The notes under the pieces were generated by a model. That model had not been told where the DNA came from. It saw only the letters and a list, made by a program, of their open reading frames with translations, and did not search any database. A stretch of DNA of 64,000 bases, from assembly GCF_963576615.1 (NCBI RefSeq), contig NC_088714.1:1116001-1180000 (forward strand). Direction: 5' to 3'. A program made the position numbers and the translations under genes. Shown piece after piece: positions 1-11,883 of the stretch. How positions within the stretch are numbered: the first letter of the stretch is position 1; each line of letters begins with the position of its first letter. This DNA comes from Watersipora subatra (Eukaryota; Bryozoa; Gymnolaemata; Cheilostomatida; Watersiporidae).

Positions 1-3000
1 TGTAGGAGAGCTATTTGTAGGAGAGCTATTTGTAGGAGAGCTATTTGTAGGAGAGCTGTGTGATGAAGAGCTATTTGTAGGAGAGCTATATGTAGGAGAG
101 CTGTGTGATGAAGAGCTATATATAGGAGAGCTATATGTAGGAGAGCTGTGTGATGAAGAGCTATATGTAGGAGAGCTGTGTGATGGAGAGCTATATGTAG
201 GAGAGCTATATGTAGGAGAGCTGTGTGATGGAGAGCTATTTGTAGGAGAGCTGTGTGATGAAGAGCTATATGTAGGAGAGCTGTGTGATGAAGAGCTATA
301 TTTAGGAGAGCTATATGTAGGAGAGCTATATGTAGGAGAGCTATATGTAGGAGAGCTATTTGTAGGAGAGCTATATGTAGGAGAGCTGTGTGATGAAGAG
401 CTATATGTAGGAGAGCTATATGTAGGAGAGCTATATGTAGGAGAGCTATATGTAGGAGAGCTATTTGTAGGAGAGCTATATGTAGGAGAGCTATATGTAG
501 GAGAGCTATTTGTAGGAGAGCTATATGTAGGAGAGCTGTGTGATGAAGAGCTATATATAGGAGAGCTGTGTGATGAAGAGCTATTTGTAGGAGAGCTATT
601 TGTAGGAGAGCTATTTGTAGGAAAGCTATTTGTAGGAGAGCTGTGTGATGAAGAGCTATTTGTAGGAGAGCTATATGTAGGAGAGCTGTGTGATGAAGAG
701 CTATATATAGGAGAGCTATATGTAGGAGAGCTGTGTGATGAAGAGCTATATGTAGGAGAGCTGTGTGATGGAGAGCTATATGTAGGAGAGCTATATGTAG
801 GAGAGCTGTGTGATGGAGAGCTATATGTAGGAGAGCTGTGTGATGAAGAGCTATATGTAGGAGAGCTGTGTGATGAAGAGCTATTTGTAGGAGAACTGTG
901 TGATGAAGAGCTATATGTAGGAGAGCTGTGTGATGAAGAGCTATATGTAGGAGAACTGTGTGATGAAGAGCTATTTGTAGGAGAGCTGTGTGATGAAGAG
1001 CTATTTGTAGGAGAGCTGTGTGATGAAGAGCTATATGTAGGAGAGCTGTGTGATGAAGAGCTATTTGTAGGAGAGCTGTGTGATGAAGAGCTATTTGTAG
1101 GAGAGCTATATGTAAGAGAGCTGTGTGATGAAGAGCTATATGTAGGAGAGCTATATATAGGAGAACTGTGTGATGAAGAGCTATTTGTAGGAGAGCTGTG
1201 TGATGAAGAGCTATATGTAGGAAAGCTATATGTAGGAGAGCTGTGTGATGAAGAGCTATATGTAGGAGAGCTGTGTGATGGAGAGCTATATGTAGGAGAG
1301 CTATATGTAGGAGAGCTGTGTGATGGAGAGCTATATGTAGGAGAGCTATATGTAGGAGAGCTGTGTGATGGAGAGCTATATGTAGGAGAGCTATATGTAG
1401 GAGAGCTGTGTGATGAAGAGCTATATGTAGGAGAGCTGTGTGATGAAGAGCTATATGTAGGAGAACTGTGTGATGAAGAGCTATTTGTAGGAGAGCTGTG
1501 TGATGAAGAGCTATATGTAGGAGAGCTGTGTGATGAAGAGCTATTTGTAGGAGAGCTGTGTGATGAAGAGCTATATGTAGGAGAACTGTGTGATGAAGAG
1601 CTATTTGTAGGAGAGCTGTGTGATGAAGAGCTATTTGTAGGAGAGCTGTGTGATGAAGAGCTATTTGTAGGAGAACTGTGTGATGAAGAGCTATATGTAG
1701 GAGAGCTATATGTAGGAGAGCTATATGTAGGAGAGCTGTGTGATGAAGAGCTATATTTAGGAGAACTGTGTGATGAAGAGCTATATGTAGGAGAGCTGTG
1801 TGATGAAGAGCTATTTGTAGGAGAGCTGTGTGATGAAGAGCTATTTGTAGGAGAGCTGTGTGATGAAGAGCTATATGTAGGAGAGCTATATGTAGGAGAG
1901 CTGTGTGATGAAGAGCTATATGTAGGAGAGCTGTGTGATGAAGAGCTATATGTAGGAGAACTGTGTGATGAAGAGCTATTTGTAGGAGAGCTATATGTAG
2001 GAGAGCTGTGTGATGAAGAGCTATTTGTAGGAGAGCTGTGTGATGAAGAGCTATATGTAGGAGAACTGTGTGATGAAGAGCTATTTGTAGGAGAGCTGTG
2101 TAATGAAGAGCTATTTGTAGGAGAGCTGTGTGATGAAGAGCTATATGTAGGAGAACTGTGTGATGAAGAGCTATTTGTAGGAGAACTGTGTGATGAAGAG
2201 CTATTTGTAGGAGAGCTATATGTAGGAGAGCTGTGTGATGAAGAGCTATTTGTAGGAGAGCTGTGTGATGAAGAGCTATATGTAGGAGAGCTGTGTGATG
2301 AAGAGCTATTTGTAGGAGAGCTATATGTAGGAGAGCTGTGTGATGAAGAGCTATTTGTAGGAGAGCTGTGTGATGAAGAGCTATATGTAGGAGAACTGTG
2401 TGATGAAGAGCTATATGTAGGAGAGCTGTGTGATGAAGAGCTATTTGTAGGAGAGCTGTGTGATGAAGAGCTATATGTAGGAGAACTGTGTGATGAAGAG
2501 CTATTTGTAGGAGAGCTGTGTGATGAAGAGCTATTTGTAGGAGAGCTATATGTAGGAGAGCTGTGTGATGAAGAGCTATTTGTAGGAGAGCTGTGTGATG
2601 AAGAGCTATATGTAGGAGAGCTGTGTGATGAAGAGCTATTTGTAGGAGAGCTATATGTAGGAGAGCTGTGTGATGAAGAGCTATATGTAGGAGAGCTGTG
2701 TGATGAAGAGCTATTTGTAGGAGAACTGTGTGATGAAGAGCTATTTGTAGGAGAGCTATATGTAGGAGAGCTGTGTGATGAAGAGCTATATGTAGGAGAG
2801 CTGTGTGATGAAGAGCTATATGTAGGAGAGCTGTGTGATGAAGAGCTATATGTAGGAGAACTGTGTGATGAAGAGCTATTTGTAGGAGAGCTATATGTAG
2901 GAGAGCTGTGTGATGAAGAGCTATTTGTAGGAGAGCTGTGTGATGAAGAGCTATATGTAGGAGAACTGTGTGATGAAGAGCTATTTGTAGGAGAGTTATT

Positions 3001-3810
3001 TGTAGGAGAGCTGTGTGATGAAGAGCTATTTGTAGGAGAGCTGTGTGATGAAGAGCTATTTGTAGGAGAGCTATATGTAGGAGAGCTGTGTGATGAAGAG
3101 CTATTTGTAGGAGAGCTGTGTGATGAAGAGCTATATGTAGGAGAGCTGTGTGATGAAGAGCTATTTGTAGGAGAGCTATATGTAGGAGAGCTGTGTGATG
3201 AAGAGCTATTTGTAGGAGAGCTGTGTGATGAAGAGCTATATGTAGGAAAGCTGTGTGATGAAGAGCTATTTGTAGGAGAGCTATATGTAGGAGAGCTGTG
3301 TGATGAAGAGCTATATGTAGGAGAGCTGTGTGATGAAGAGCTATTTGTAGGAGAGCTGTGTGATGAAGAGCTATATTTAGGAGAACTGTGTGATGAAGAG
3401 CTATATGTAGGAGAGCTGTGTGATGAAGAGCTATTTGTAGGAGAGCTGTGTGATGAAGAGCTATTTGTAGGAGAGCTGTGTGATGAAGAGCTATATGTAG
3501 GAGAGCTATATGTAGGAGAGCTGTGTGATGAAGAGCTATATGTAGGAGAGCTGTGTGATGAAGAGCTATATGTAGGAGAGCTGTGTGATGAAGAGCTATT
3601 TGTAGGAGAGCTGTGTGATGAAGAGCTATATGTAGGAGAGCTGTGTGATGAAGAGCTATATGTAGGAGAACTGTGTGATGAAGAGCTATTTGTAGGAGAG
3701 CTATATGTAGGAGAGCTGTGTGATGAAGAGCTATATGTAGGAGAGCTATATGTAGGAGAGCTATATGTAGGAGAGCTGTGTGATGAAGAGCTATATGTAG
3801 GAGAGCTATT
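1..3810. repeat. 15-bp satellite array, about 254 units, at the left edge
   Basis: The whole stretch is made of 15-bp units in one unbroken register, with four units per 60 bases from base 1 onward and no visible insertion or deletion. There are two main unit types, TGTAGGAGAGCTATW and TGATGAAGAGCTATW, plus linker variants ending in GTG. They are interspersed, often as type A followed by type B. The frame starting at base 2 is open throughout and would read VGEL(F/Y/C) and DEEL(F/Y), but it has no ATG and stops about 70 bases past the array. The array probably lies in a BRF1 intron, because a BRF1 exon follows at 4176. It continues past the window edge. Confidence 0.97.
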
Positions 3811-4175
3811 TGATGCAAAGTATATAGTCCTTGCAGTTTTATTTAATTCTTATTTAATTATTCATCAACAAACAATTTTTTAGCAGAAATGCAAATAAAT
3901 TTGAGACACTAATTTGGAAGCTTGAAGAAGCAGTAATGAAACACCATTGTATTTTTGAGAGGCTTCCCAGAGGGGTGGAGTTTACTATCAGCAGTCAATC
4001 ATGTGTTAGTGGATGTTCATAACTAAACAGTCAGGATGGTCAATCTATGTCTAGTAAGACCTTGACCTTGGCTGCTTATCCTGTTCATCTTGGTATTTCT
4101 AAGTAGCAGAGGACGTCACTGCTATATATCGAGCTCCACTGCGTATACGCTGTATGGTTGTGAATTTTAATACAG

Positions 4176-7100
4176 GAGAGGCAATGGAGAAGATGTTACA
4201 GGAGAAGAAGCTTTCTACAAAAATAGACTATGAGGTGCTTAAGAATCTCACGAATGGCAGCACTAACGATATTACAAACAAGTTGTCTCAAACCGCCAGT
4301 TCGACAGCAGTTAGCAATACAATCTCTTCTACTACTCAGGACAATATAGACTTAGTAGCAACCATTCCCACAGCTCTCCCATATCTACCAGATGTTGTTG
4401 ACGAAACACCTTCCAATTCACAAGTCAGGTAATGATTGCATTTTTCAGTCACAAGGTGAATTCTTTCATTGAATCGTTTTAGAACAGTTACAAAAATGAC
4501 ATTCACTCACCAAAACAAAAAATGAGCATCAATGTTTGGAGTTATGTTCTTTTAGAAATATTCTCTAATTGTCAAACTGTTTATGATTCAGTGTAAAAAG
4601 AAAGAGAGACCGATCTAAACCAATTCCTTTAATCCGAGACACTCAGACATCAACAACTAAATCATCTGAACCGCCTCAAGCAGTAGTAGACCCTCCCGTA
4701 TCAGCAACTCCAGCGGCACAGGCTATAGTTGAGTCTGAGCCCATTGTGGAGTCTGGTCCTGTACAGGATGAAGGTAAGTGCTCACTCTCTTCACATTTTC
4801 ACGTTTACGTTAGACATCTCTTGACATATTTGCTTTAGACATCACTTGACATATTTGCTTTAGACATCACTTGACATATTTGCTTTAGACATCACTTGAC
4901 CTATTTGCTTTAGACATCACTTGACATATTTACATTAGACATCACTTGACATATTTACATTAGACATCACTTGACATACAGTCAAACATGGATAACTCGA
5001 ACTTCAAGGGACCGAGCAAAAGTGTTCGAATTATCAGAGCGTTCAAGTTATCAGAGCACTGTCACAAGTCCATATATTTACTTATTTATTAGTAGATACA
5101 TGTACATATACAAACTATAATATAAATCAAAAGCACAAATGGCTTGTTTCAAATTAAATGCTTCTAATGTAAAGTTTAAAACGTTTTTATGAAAAAGTAT
5201 AGAGATTTTTCTATCACTTGAGATTGGTTTGTGGTTTGAGGTGATGTTATTGCCAGGAAGTTTTTCAGATTGACATTGGCAAAACTTGATCGTTGTTGAA
5301 ATGCTCAAAAGAAAAGACATTTTTTTCTTTTGGGGTTTTACCCACGATCAATTTTGCCGTTTTTTCTTGAAGTTTATGCAAAGATTATCTTACTTTACCT
5401 GGGATTCGTTAAGAGCAACACTCCGAGGCAGTTCAATTAGAAGTTTTACGAGGTTTTACGTACATTCTATATCACTCACGTTTTTTAATAGATACTTATT
5501 GAATGTACACACGTATTCTGTTTAGGTCAAACGATGAATAGTTTTTTGTAGCTCAGACAACGTTAAAGTTTAATTACAACAATTTTTAAGACGTTTTAAA
5601 CATTCAACATTCCGACGTTGATTCAACACGGAATCAACGTCGGAAAACTATTCATCACGGGCTAGTCGGGTCACGCACTCAAGGATTTTCGCCACGCACA
5701 TACAAAACAAAAACAACATGCGATTTTTGTTTTGTATGTGCGTGGCGAAAATCCTTGCGCGCGTGACCCGGCTAGCCCGTGCTACTCATCGTATAGCAGT
5801 ATAAATCAAATTTCACCAAACCTTTAGAAAAGTCGTTGACAAAAATATTTTGCCGATGGTGGTAATAACGACGCTTATGAAATACGAAAAGATGAAGTTT
5901 ACCTCTATGGCTTTGAATAAAGTGATTTTCTAAAGCGATAACAACCGTTTCGGTAGCCGTTGGGCAAAAAAACAGTTCGAATTAACAGTGTTGAGTTTGA
6001 GTTATCTATAGCAATTTATCATAACGTGGGAACGGACCAAAGGAAATGTTCGAATTAACCATGTGTTCGAGCTATCCGTGGACGAGTTATCCATGTTTGA
6101 CTGTATTTACTTTAGACATCACTTGACATATTTACATTAGACATCACTTGACGTAATTATGTTAGACATCACTTTACGTATTTGCATTAGACATCACTTG
6201 ACATATTTACTTTAGACATCACTTGACATATTTACTTTAGACATCACTTGACATATTTATGTTAGAACTTCCTTTTTGACCTTATAGAGCCTCTATGGGT
6301 GCATCTGGATCAATCCTAAGCATGATCAATCTATCAGTAGGGCCGTTTTGCCTACTAGCATTCTGTAGTAAAGAGTTGTCCTTTCTTGTTCTACTGCGAT
6401 TTTTAAATAGGTAAAACACTCTGTCAATTTCTGTCTGCTAGAAAGTTCTGTCAAAGCTATAGTTATAATATTCTCCAGTTCTGTCAAAGCTATATCTATA
6501 ACATTATACGGTTCTGTCAAATCTATAGCTATAACGTTCCATGGTTCTGTCAAAGCTCTAACTATAGCATTATATGATTCTGCCGAAGCTGTAGCTATAA
6601 AATTCTACAGCTCAGTAAAATTTATAGCAATAGCGTTCTATAATTCTGACTGAAAACGCTGTTGCAATGCAAATTTGAAAAAAGAACAGCTACTGAGTTT
6701 GCAGCCTGTTCTTGATCAGTTTTAGCGGCGTATCAAACCATGTTGATCGTAGAACATTGTCATTCCATTTGACTGACCATCTTGATCCAATGTTTGTGTG
6801 AAGGTCATTTAGGTTTTAAGCCATATTATGAATAGTGATTCTTTCAACTCCTCAATATGTATAACATTGTAGAGGATGACATTGATGAGGAGCATTATGA
6901 GGATGATGATGAACCAATATCAGCTGCACAACTGTTAGGTCATGGGTATACAGGTGACTTGTCTCTACTTGCCTCTACTTGTCTACCAACTATTCTCTCT
7001 GATCTATTATTTATGCATGTTACTTTAGCCCATTCCCTCATTTCACTAGTAGCCAGGCAGTCTAGTGTACTATGAGAGCCCGTCAAGTGTGCCATGAGAA

Positions 7101-9108
7101 ATAGTAAGGTGTGATGTGGGAAATAGTCAGGTGTGCCATGAGAGATTGTCTAGTGTGCCATGAGAGATAATCAGATGTGTCGTGAGAGATAGTCCGGTGT
7201 GTCATGAGAAATAGCCAGGTGTGCCGTGATAGTCAGGTGTGCTGTGTGAGTTTGTCAGGTGTGCCATGAGAGATTGTCTAGTGTGCCATGAGAGATTGTC
7301 TAGTGTGCCATGAGAGATAGTTAGGTGTCGTGAGAGATTGCCAGGTGTGTCATGAGAGATAGTCAGGTGTGCCGTGAGAGATAGTCAGGTGTGCCGTGAG
7401 AGATAGTCAGGTCTGCTGTGAGAGATAGTCAGGTGTGCCGTGAGAGATAGTCAGGTCTGCTGTGAGAGATAGCCAGTTGTGTCGTGATAGTCAGGTGTGT
7501 CGTGGTAGTCAGGTGTGTTGTGAGAGATTGTCAGGTGTGTTGTGAGAGATAGTCAGGTGTGTTGGGAGAGATAGTCAGGTGTGCCGTGAGAGATGATACA
7601 GTATGATCTGTATCTTGTACATTGAGCAGATTGTTATGTATACCATATATAGTGTGATCTGTATCCTGTACATTGAGCAGATTGTTATGTATACAACATA
7701 CAGTATATTCTGTATTCTATACATTGAGCAGGTTGTTATGTATACCATATATAGTGTGATCTGTATTCTGTACATTGAGCAGATTGTTATGTATACCATA
7801 TATAGTGTGATCTGTATCCTGTACATTGAGCAGATTGTTATGTATACAACATACAGTATATTCTGTATTCTGTACATTGAGCAGGTTGTTATGTATACCA
7901 TATATAGTGTGATCTGTATCCTGTACATTGAGCAGATTGTTATGTATACAACATACAGTATATTCTGTATTCTGTACATTGAGCAGACTGTTATGTATAC
8001 CATATACAGTATGATATGTATCTTGTACATTTAGCAGAGTGTTATGTATACCATATACAGTATGATCTGTATCTTGTACATTGAGCAGTGTTATGTATGC
8101 CATATACAGTATGATCTGTATCTTGTACATTTAGCAGAGTGTTTTGTATGCCAGATACAGTATGGTTTGTATCTTGTACATTCAGCAGATTGTTATGTAT
8201 ACCATATACAGTATGATCTATATCTTGTACATTCAGCAGAGTGTTTTGTATACCATATACAATATGATCTGTATCTCGTACATTCAGCAGAGTGTTTATA
8301 TACCGTAAGTCCTCATGCTCAAGCCGCGCGGTTTGTGCTCAAAAACAGATGACTCACGAAAGAAAAAATAATCCTCCAACAAGCTGCATATGCCCACAGA
8401 CCGCGGCTAATGACAGAGGTTTTGTCATCCTTTACCCCTTAGAGAGCGAGAGTGTTGAGACGGGTTTCGTTAAACCCCTGTCCTCTTGAATAAGAAAACA
8501 GGCTACATCAGACTATCAGTACATGTAAAAATAATTTTCTTGTACTTTTTTACTAAATTTTCTTTACGTTCAAATTAGAATTCCTAAACCTTTGCATCAA
8601 GAACTTACTTGCCATGTCTCAGATAGATTTTTATTGCGCTGTTAGAGGGCTTCACGTTTATGGAATGATGCCGGTCAGGAATAAAAAGGTGTTAATAACC
8701 TATGACTGTGGTGAGTTAAACATGAGCGATAATTTCTTCTTTAGTCTTAAAGTATTCCATAAACATAACCTTAAAAATAAACGAGTGGGTCGCCAAAACC
8801 CCATACATAAAAATGTATCATGACTGCGATTATATGGTTATAGCGCGGAACTGAGCAGAGACCGTATTTATCGAGAAACCGTCCTGAGCCTCACGTAAGT
8901 TTTAAAAACTTGGCTTTAGCCGCGGCCTATGACCTTGAACCAGAAGCCGCGCCCAACAACAAGCCGCGCGGCTTGAGCATAAGGACTTACGGTACCATAT
9001 ACAATGATCTGTATTCTGTACATTGAGCAGACTGCCATGTATGCCATATACAGTATGATCTGTACCTTGTACATTGTAGGAGAGGAAGAAGACTATGACT
9101 ACGACTAG
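4176..9108 (+). CDS. BRF1: BRF1, TFIIIB 90 kDa subunit, C-terminal exons (5' part outside the window)
   Basis: Four exons were joined by phase: 4176-4428, 4592-4773, 6873-6953 and 9080-9108, with TAG at 9106-9108. BRF1 is the TFIIB-related subunit of TFIIIB, which recruits RNA polymerase III to tRNA and 5S genes in the nucleus. The first exon reads EAMEKMLQEKKLSTKIDYEV, matching the end of the Brf1 TBP-binding domain (AREAIEKML.QKKISSKINY in vertebrates as I recall it). It is followed by a basic KRKRDRSKP patch. The later exons give ESGPVQDE, then DDIDEEHYEDDDEPISAAQL, and finish acidic with EEEDYDYD, in the same order as the vertebrate tail. All acceptors are AG and all donors GT, and the phases agree (2, 1, 1). 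The first exon needs one base from an upstream exon, so the zinc ribbon and cyclin folds lie left of the window. The last intron is filled by minisatellites and a transposon. Confidence 0.86.
4808..4978. repeat. 25-bp minisatellite, left part
   Basis: About seven units of 25 bp contain TAGACATCACTTGACATATT. The array stops exactly at a TA dinucleotide where a transposon starts, and resumes on its other side at 6104. It lies in the BRF1 intron after the second visible exon. Confidence 0.93.
5607..5643. repeat. Short perfect-stem hairpin inside the transposon
   Basis: TCCGACGTTGATTC is followed, after a short loop, by its reverse complement GAATCAACGTCGGA. It lies just before the larger foldback and is bracketed by the GATGAATAGTTTT inverted pair. 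Confidence 0.8.
5656..5781. mobile_element. Nested foldback (palindromic) element
   Basis: About 58-bp arms start CACGGGCTAGTCGGGTCACG and return as CGTGACCCGGCTAGCCCGTG, with a centre of about 10 bp near 5714. The arms are nearly identical and more GC-rich than their surroundings, suggesting a recently inserted MITE-type foldback inside the 1125-bp transposon. No coding capacity. Confidence 0.82.
6104..6268. repeat. 25-bp minisatellite, right part
   Basis: Continuation of the 4808-4978 array after the transposon, with the same TAGACATCACTTGAC core and 25-bp period. The two parts would be continuous if the element and one TA copy were absent. Confidence 0.92.
6440..6650. repeat. 33-bp degenerate tandem repeat
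   Basis: Five to six diverged copies of a unit around GTTCTGTCAAAGCTATAG, spaced 33 bp apart, in the BRF1 intron upstream of the 6873 exon. Confidence 0.8.
7070..7598. repeat. 22-bp minisatellite
   Basis: About 24 units of roughly 22 bp around GTGTGCCGTGAGAGATAGTC, with some shortened units. It fills the start of the last visible BRF1 intron and runs directly into the 51-bp array. Confidence 0.92.
7599..8302. repeat. 51-bp minisatellite, left part
   Basis: About 14 units of 51 bp, with some shorter ones. Each contains CTGTACATTGAGCAG followed by TTGTTATGTATACCATATA. Because 51 is divisible by three, both strands keep long open frames of 17-residue repeats, which are artefacts. The array is cut at 8303 by a transposon. 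Each unit carries a pyrimidine-poor but AG-ending TTGTACATTGAGCAG that resembles the true last-exon acceptor at 9079. Confidence 0.94.
8303..8992. mobile_element. TIR DNA transposon, non-autonomous, inside the 51-bp array
   Basis: The element is 690 bp, with inverted ends CCGTAAGTCCTCATGCTCAA and TTGAGCATAAGGACTTACGG (one mismatch), continuing into AGCCGCGCGG on both sides. TA lies at 8301-8302 and 8993-8994, consistent with a TA target duplication. The flanking sequence on both sides is the same 51-bp array. No transposase was seen. Confidence 0.86.
8993..9079. repeat. 51-bp minisatellite, right part, ending at the BRF1 last-exon acceptor
   Basis: The last two units of the array lie downstream of the transposon. 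The final unit reads TGTACCTTGTACATTGTAG and ends in the AG used for the last BRF1 exon at 9080. The functional 3' splice site is therefore part of, or the source of, the array. Confidence 0.85.
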
Positions 9109-9373
9109 CACATGGCAGACCAACAACAGTTTTCTAGCAATCAGCAGCCTACCTTCCAGTTATCACTACAGCCCAACATATCATGTATCATGGCTTAGCT
9201 GCTAGCATTTCATAGTGGGTTAGCCAGATTACTTAGAGCACCTATTTATTTGTATATTTCTGTATCGTTTTTTGTGATCGTATGCTTTCATAGACTTTTT
9301 TTCAGCACTATTGTTTTTTACGTCTGTAAAATAATACAATTTTGTATGTAATGTCACGAAACATTATAATGAT

Positions 9374-9379
9374 AATAAA
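9374..9379 (+). terminator. Candidate BRF1 poly(A) signal
   Basis: AATAAA lies 266 bases after the BRF1 stop codon. A second AATAAA is at 9566-9571. Either could serve; there is no other gene on this strand before them. Confidence 0.5.
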
Positions 9380-9571
9380 TCGGACATTTCGATATTGTAA
9401 TCCCACCCAATGCTTTCTTAGCAACTGTCAAATCCAAGAGTTTGGCTCTCCTTGGCATTGTTCCGTTTTAAACAGCAATGTTGCTGTCGTGTTAAAAAGA
9501 ACCGCCCTAAGTTCTGCGACCTATACAAAGATGCCTATACAGCTATACAAATGTACTACTCTTTAAATAAA

Positions 9572-11182
9572 TTAATGAGTAGTAATTTACATGTAATTAA
9601 TATTTACTGCCAACGAGAAAGGTCACCGTGAACGTTTGTTTTTCCAGCCACCTAGACAATTGTTTTCGCGTTTTACCTACCAAATTTCTACTTCAAAAAG
9701 GTAAGTACTTCTCATTCAATGTTGTATTGTCTATGAATTGCCACCCCTCCACTACTTAAAAACGTTAGATTTTCCGCTGTTCGTGATAGTAAACATGTTC
9801 ATTTCCTTCAGCAGCTTAGTTACTAATTTTTTTTCTAGCTATGAGTAGGCCTACTATAATTTACTACTACAGAACTTGCACGGGTACTCCGAGTGTTGCG
9901 ATAGGCGACAACGAGAAGAAAGAGAGCAGGTAGTATCAACTTACTGTCACCTTGCTTTAGCTATGACCAGCTGTACGTTGCCGGCTCAAAAGTAGGCACA
10001 AGCCGAAAACTGTTTGTTCATATACCCAACAGAAAAACAAAAAATGTCTATCCGCAAGTGTTGCGTTGAACTAACATTGTGCTATTGTTATGTCATGCTT
10101 GCATTGAATTAACATTATGTTATTGTTATGTCATGCTATGTTTTTCATGTTCTGCTATACCTACATATTATCCACATGCAGGATTTTCTAACATTTTTTT
10201 CAGTATATACATGCATATATTTTCATGCATTCGTTTTCCTTAAATTGTATCTCATAAAAAGGATATCATGTTGGTGTTATGTTTATTATAGTAAGGTGCT
10301 AATGCTGTATCTGCTTTGACATTATACTGTCTGTGCTGTTATACATATAAATTTTATCGACACAAGCGCATTACTGTTTGTATATACCATGTCAAAACAC
10401 AGGCTATAGACGAAGAACTGGTGAGCCATGATTAGTGTTTTAAGCATGTAGAAGTCTCCATTCAATAAATCCTGGCAATAGCGAAATAGAATTTTTTAAA
10501 AGATGCAAAATTGTTCCATACTGCCAGTTTGAAGAACTTCAGTTTGTCTAGCAATGTCAATTTCATTATCAGTTCTCTGTACACAAACAGGACAACTCCG
10601 GTTTGAGAGTGATGCATTGTAAACTAGCTGTAAAACATATTACAAATTTCCATTGTTCTCTCCAACATTATTGACATGTATGACTGCATTTGTGTATGCA
10701 TAGCCTGATCAGGGCAAAAAAATTCAGTAGACTTGTTTTACAGTATGAAAGACAACTCTTAATAAACCTTATGATGTACGTGAATCTGTTCCCGTATTCG
10801 GATTATGCACCCACGTAGTACACGTATAATGAAGGGTACGTAGAACGAAATTTCGTAATTGTCGCCTCTTGTCCGCATACTCTAAAAGTGGTCCGAATAC
10901 GTGACATTAGAAAAGTCGACCTAAAAGTGTAAGCGATTCTTTTGCAGAAAAGGAATAAATATCATAAAAGGCGCGTTCTGGAAGGTGTTGCTCGTGATAC
11001 GGTCTTGATTTAGCTTTTTATCCAATACTCATGGATGGAACAAACACACAATCGTTATCTCGTGTAAGCTGCGCACTAGAATCTTATGTAGATCAATGCT
11101 ATTGCTTCGTGTAAAAAATTATTCTATCAACTTATTCCCAACTTAAACGATTGTCATGTGAGATTTAAGAATTATGTATGAC
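9572..11182. other. BRF1-ORC3 intergenic region and putative ORC3 5' region
   Basis: No coding exon was recognised. A strong donor-like AAG|GTAAGT occurs at 9700/9701, only about 130 bases after the second candidate BRF1 poly(A) signal. It could end a 5' untranslated first exon of ORC3. Read in the phase needed by the exon at 15238 it has no ATG and an upstream TAG, so it is not the start-codon exon on its own. No TATA box or other promoter element was convincing. Confidence 0.4.
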
Positions 11183-11883
11183 CAATGATATAAAACCAGT
11201 GGGGGCATACCTGCCAACTCTCACGCATGGGGCGTGAGACTCACGCAATCACCCCAAAGAAAAAAAAAAATGCGTGAGATTTTTGCCCCAATTTCAAAAA
11301 TTTTGTATATGCTATCATTGATACATCAATTGCCCCAAAACCAAATCTCGTGTACCAAATAATGTACATGTCCTATCAGTAGAGACAAGTGTAGAGTAAC
11401 TCTTTACACAATCATTATTACAGGTTAATATGATTTCTCAAATCATACTATATAAGATCATTTACTCAAGTAAAGTATCGAGTTTTCGCGCTCGCATGGA
11501 TGTGTAACAGGGATATAACTTGTGCCAGACATCCAGGCACACATGGAGTCAGTGCAATGGTTCGACCCTCGTCGTTTGTTGGTCTCGTGTCCTCCCGTAT
11601 TGGACCTTGCTGCGCTGCAGGCTTGTCTCGGGTGGGTCTTGGGGCCGGGCACCGCAATCTACACTGACGCGCAAATTCAAGGATATTTTAAGAAGACAAT
11701 CTGTCATTATCATTTATCCCTTTATTACATTTATATCTATATTTTTAAATACTGTTAAGGTCTTTCCTCTGCCTGCAAAAAGAGGCTCTTTGTTTAATTC
11801 AATAAAGAAATATATATAAACCAAATCTCACGCATTGCCCCACTCTTGGGTTGGCAGGTCTGAGTGGGGGTTTTATATCATTG
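11183..11883. mobile_element. Inverted-repeat element with a retroposon-like core
   Basis: The outer inverted ends are CAATGATATAAAACC and its complement at 11869-11883. Inside them are ACCTGCCAAC and GTTGGCAGGT, with repeated CTCACGCA motifs on both sides. The core at about 11460-11820 is more GC-rich and ends CTGCCTGCAAAAAGAGGC followed by AATAAAGAAATATATATA. A similar CTGCCTGCAAATAGAGGC...AATAAAGA tail occurs at 61130-61200, so the core may be an inserted retroelement 3' end. Confidence 0.65.

Larger units (their letters stand above)
4979..6103. mobile_element. TIR DNA transposon (Tc1/mariner-like ends), non-autonomous, inside the 25-bp array
   Basis: The element is 1125 bp. It starts CAGTCAAACATGGATAACTC and ends with the reverse complement of the same sequence (GAGTTATCCATGTTTGACTG). 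It is flanked by TA on both sides, which fits a TA target duplication and the CAGT ends common in Tc1/mariner/pogo elements. No transposase reading frame was found. Two smaller inverted-repeat segments lie inside it. One has short inverted arms GATGAATAGTTTT / AAAACTATTCATC at about 5532 and 5643. The other is a long foldback at 5656-5781. Confidence 0.87.

Noticed and set aside
1..3810. CRISPR-like regular repeats
   Set aside because: The units are contiguous with no unique spacers, and the genome is eukaryotic; this is a satellite array.
7575..8352. Several overlapping open frames on both strands with 17-residue repeats
   Set aside because: All come from the 51-bp array, whose period is divisible by three.
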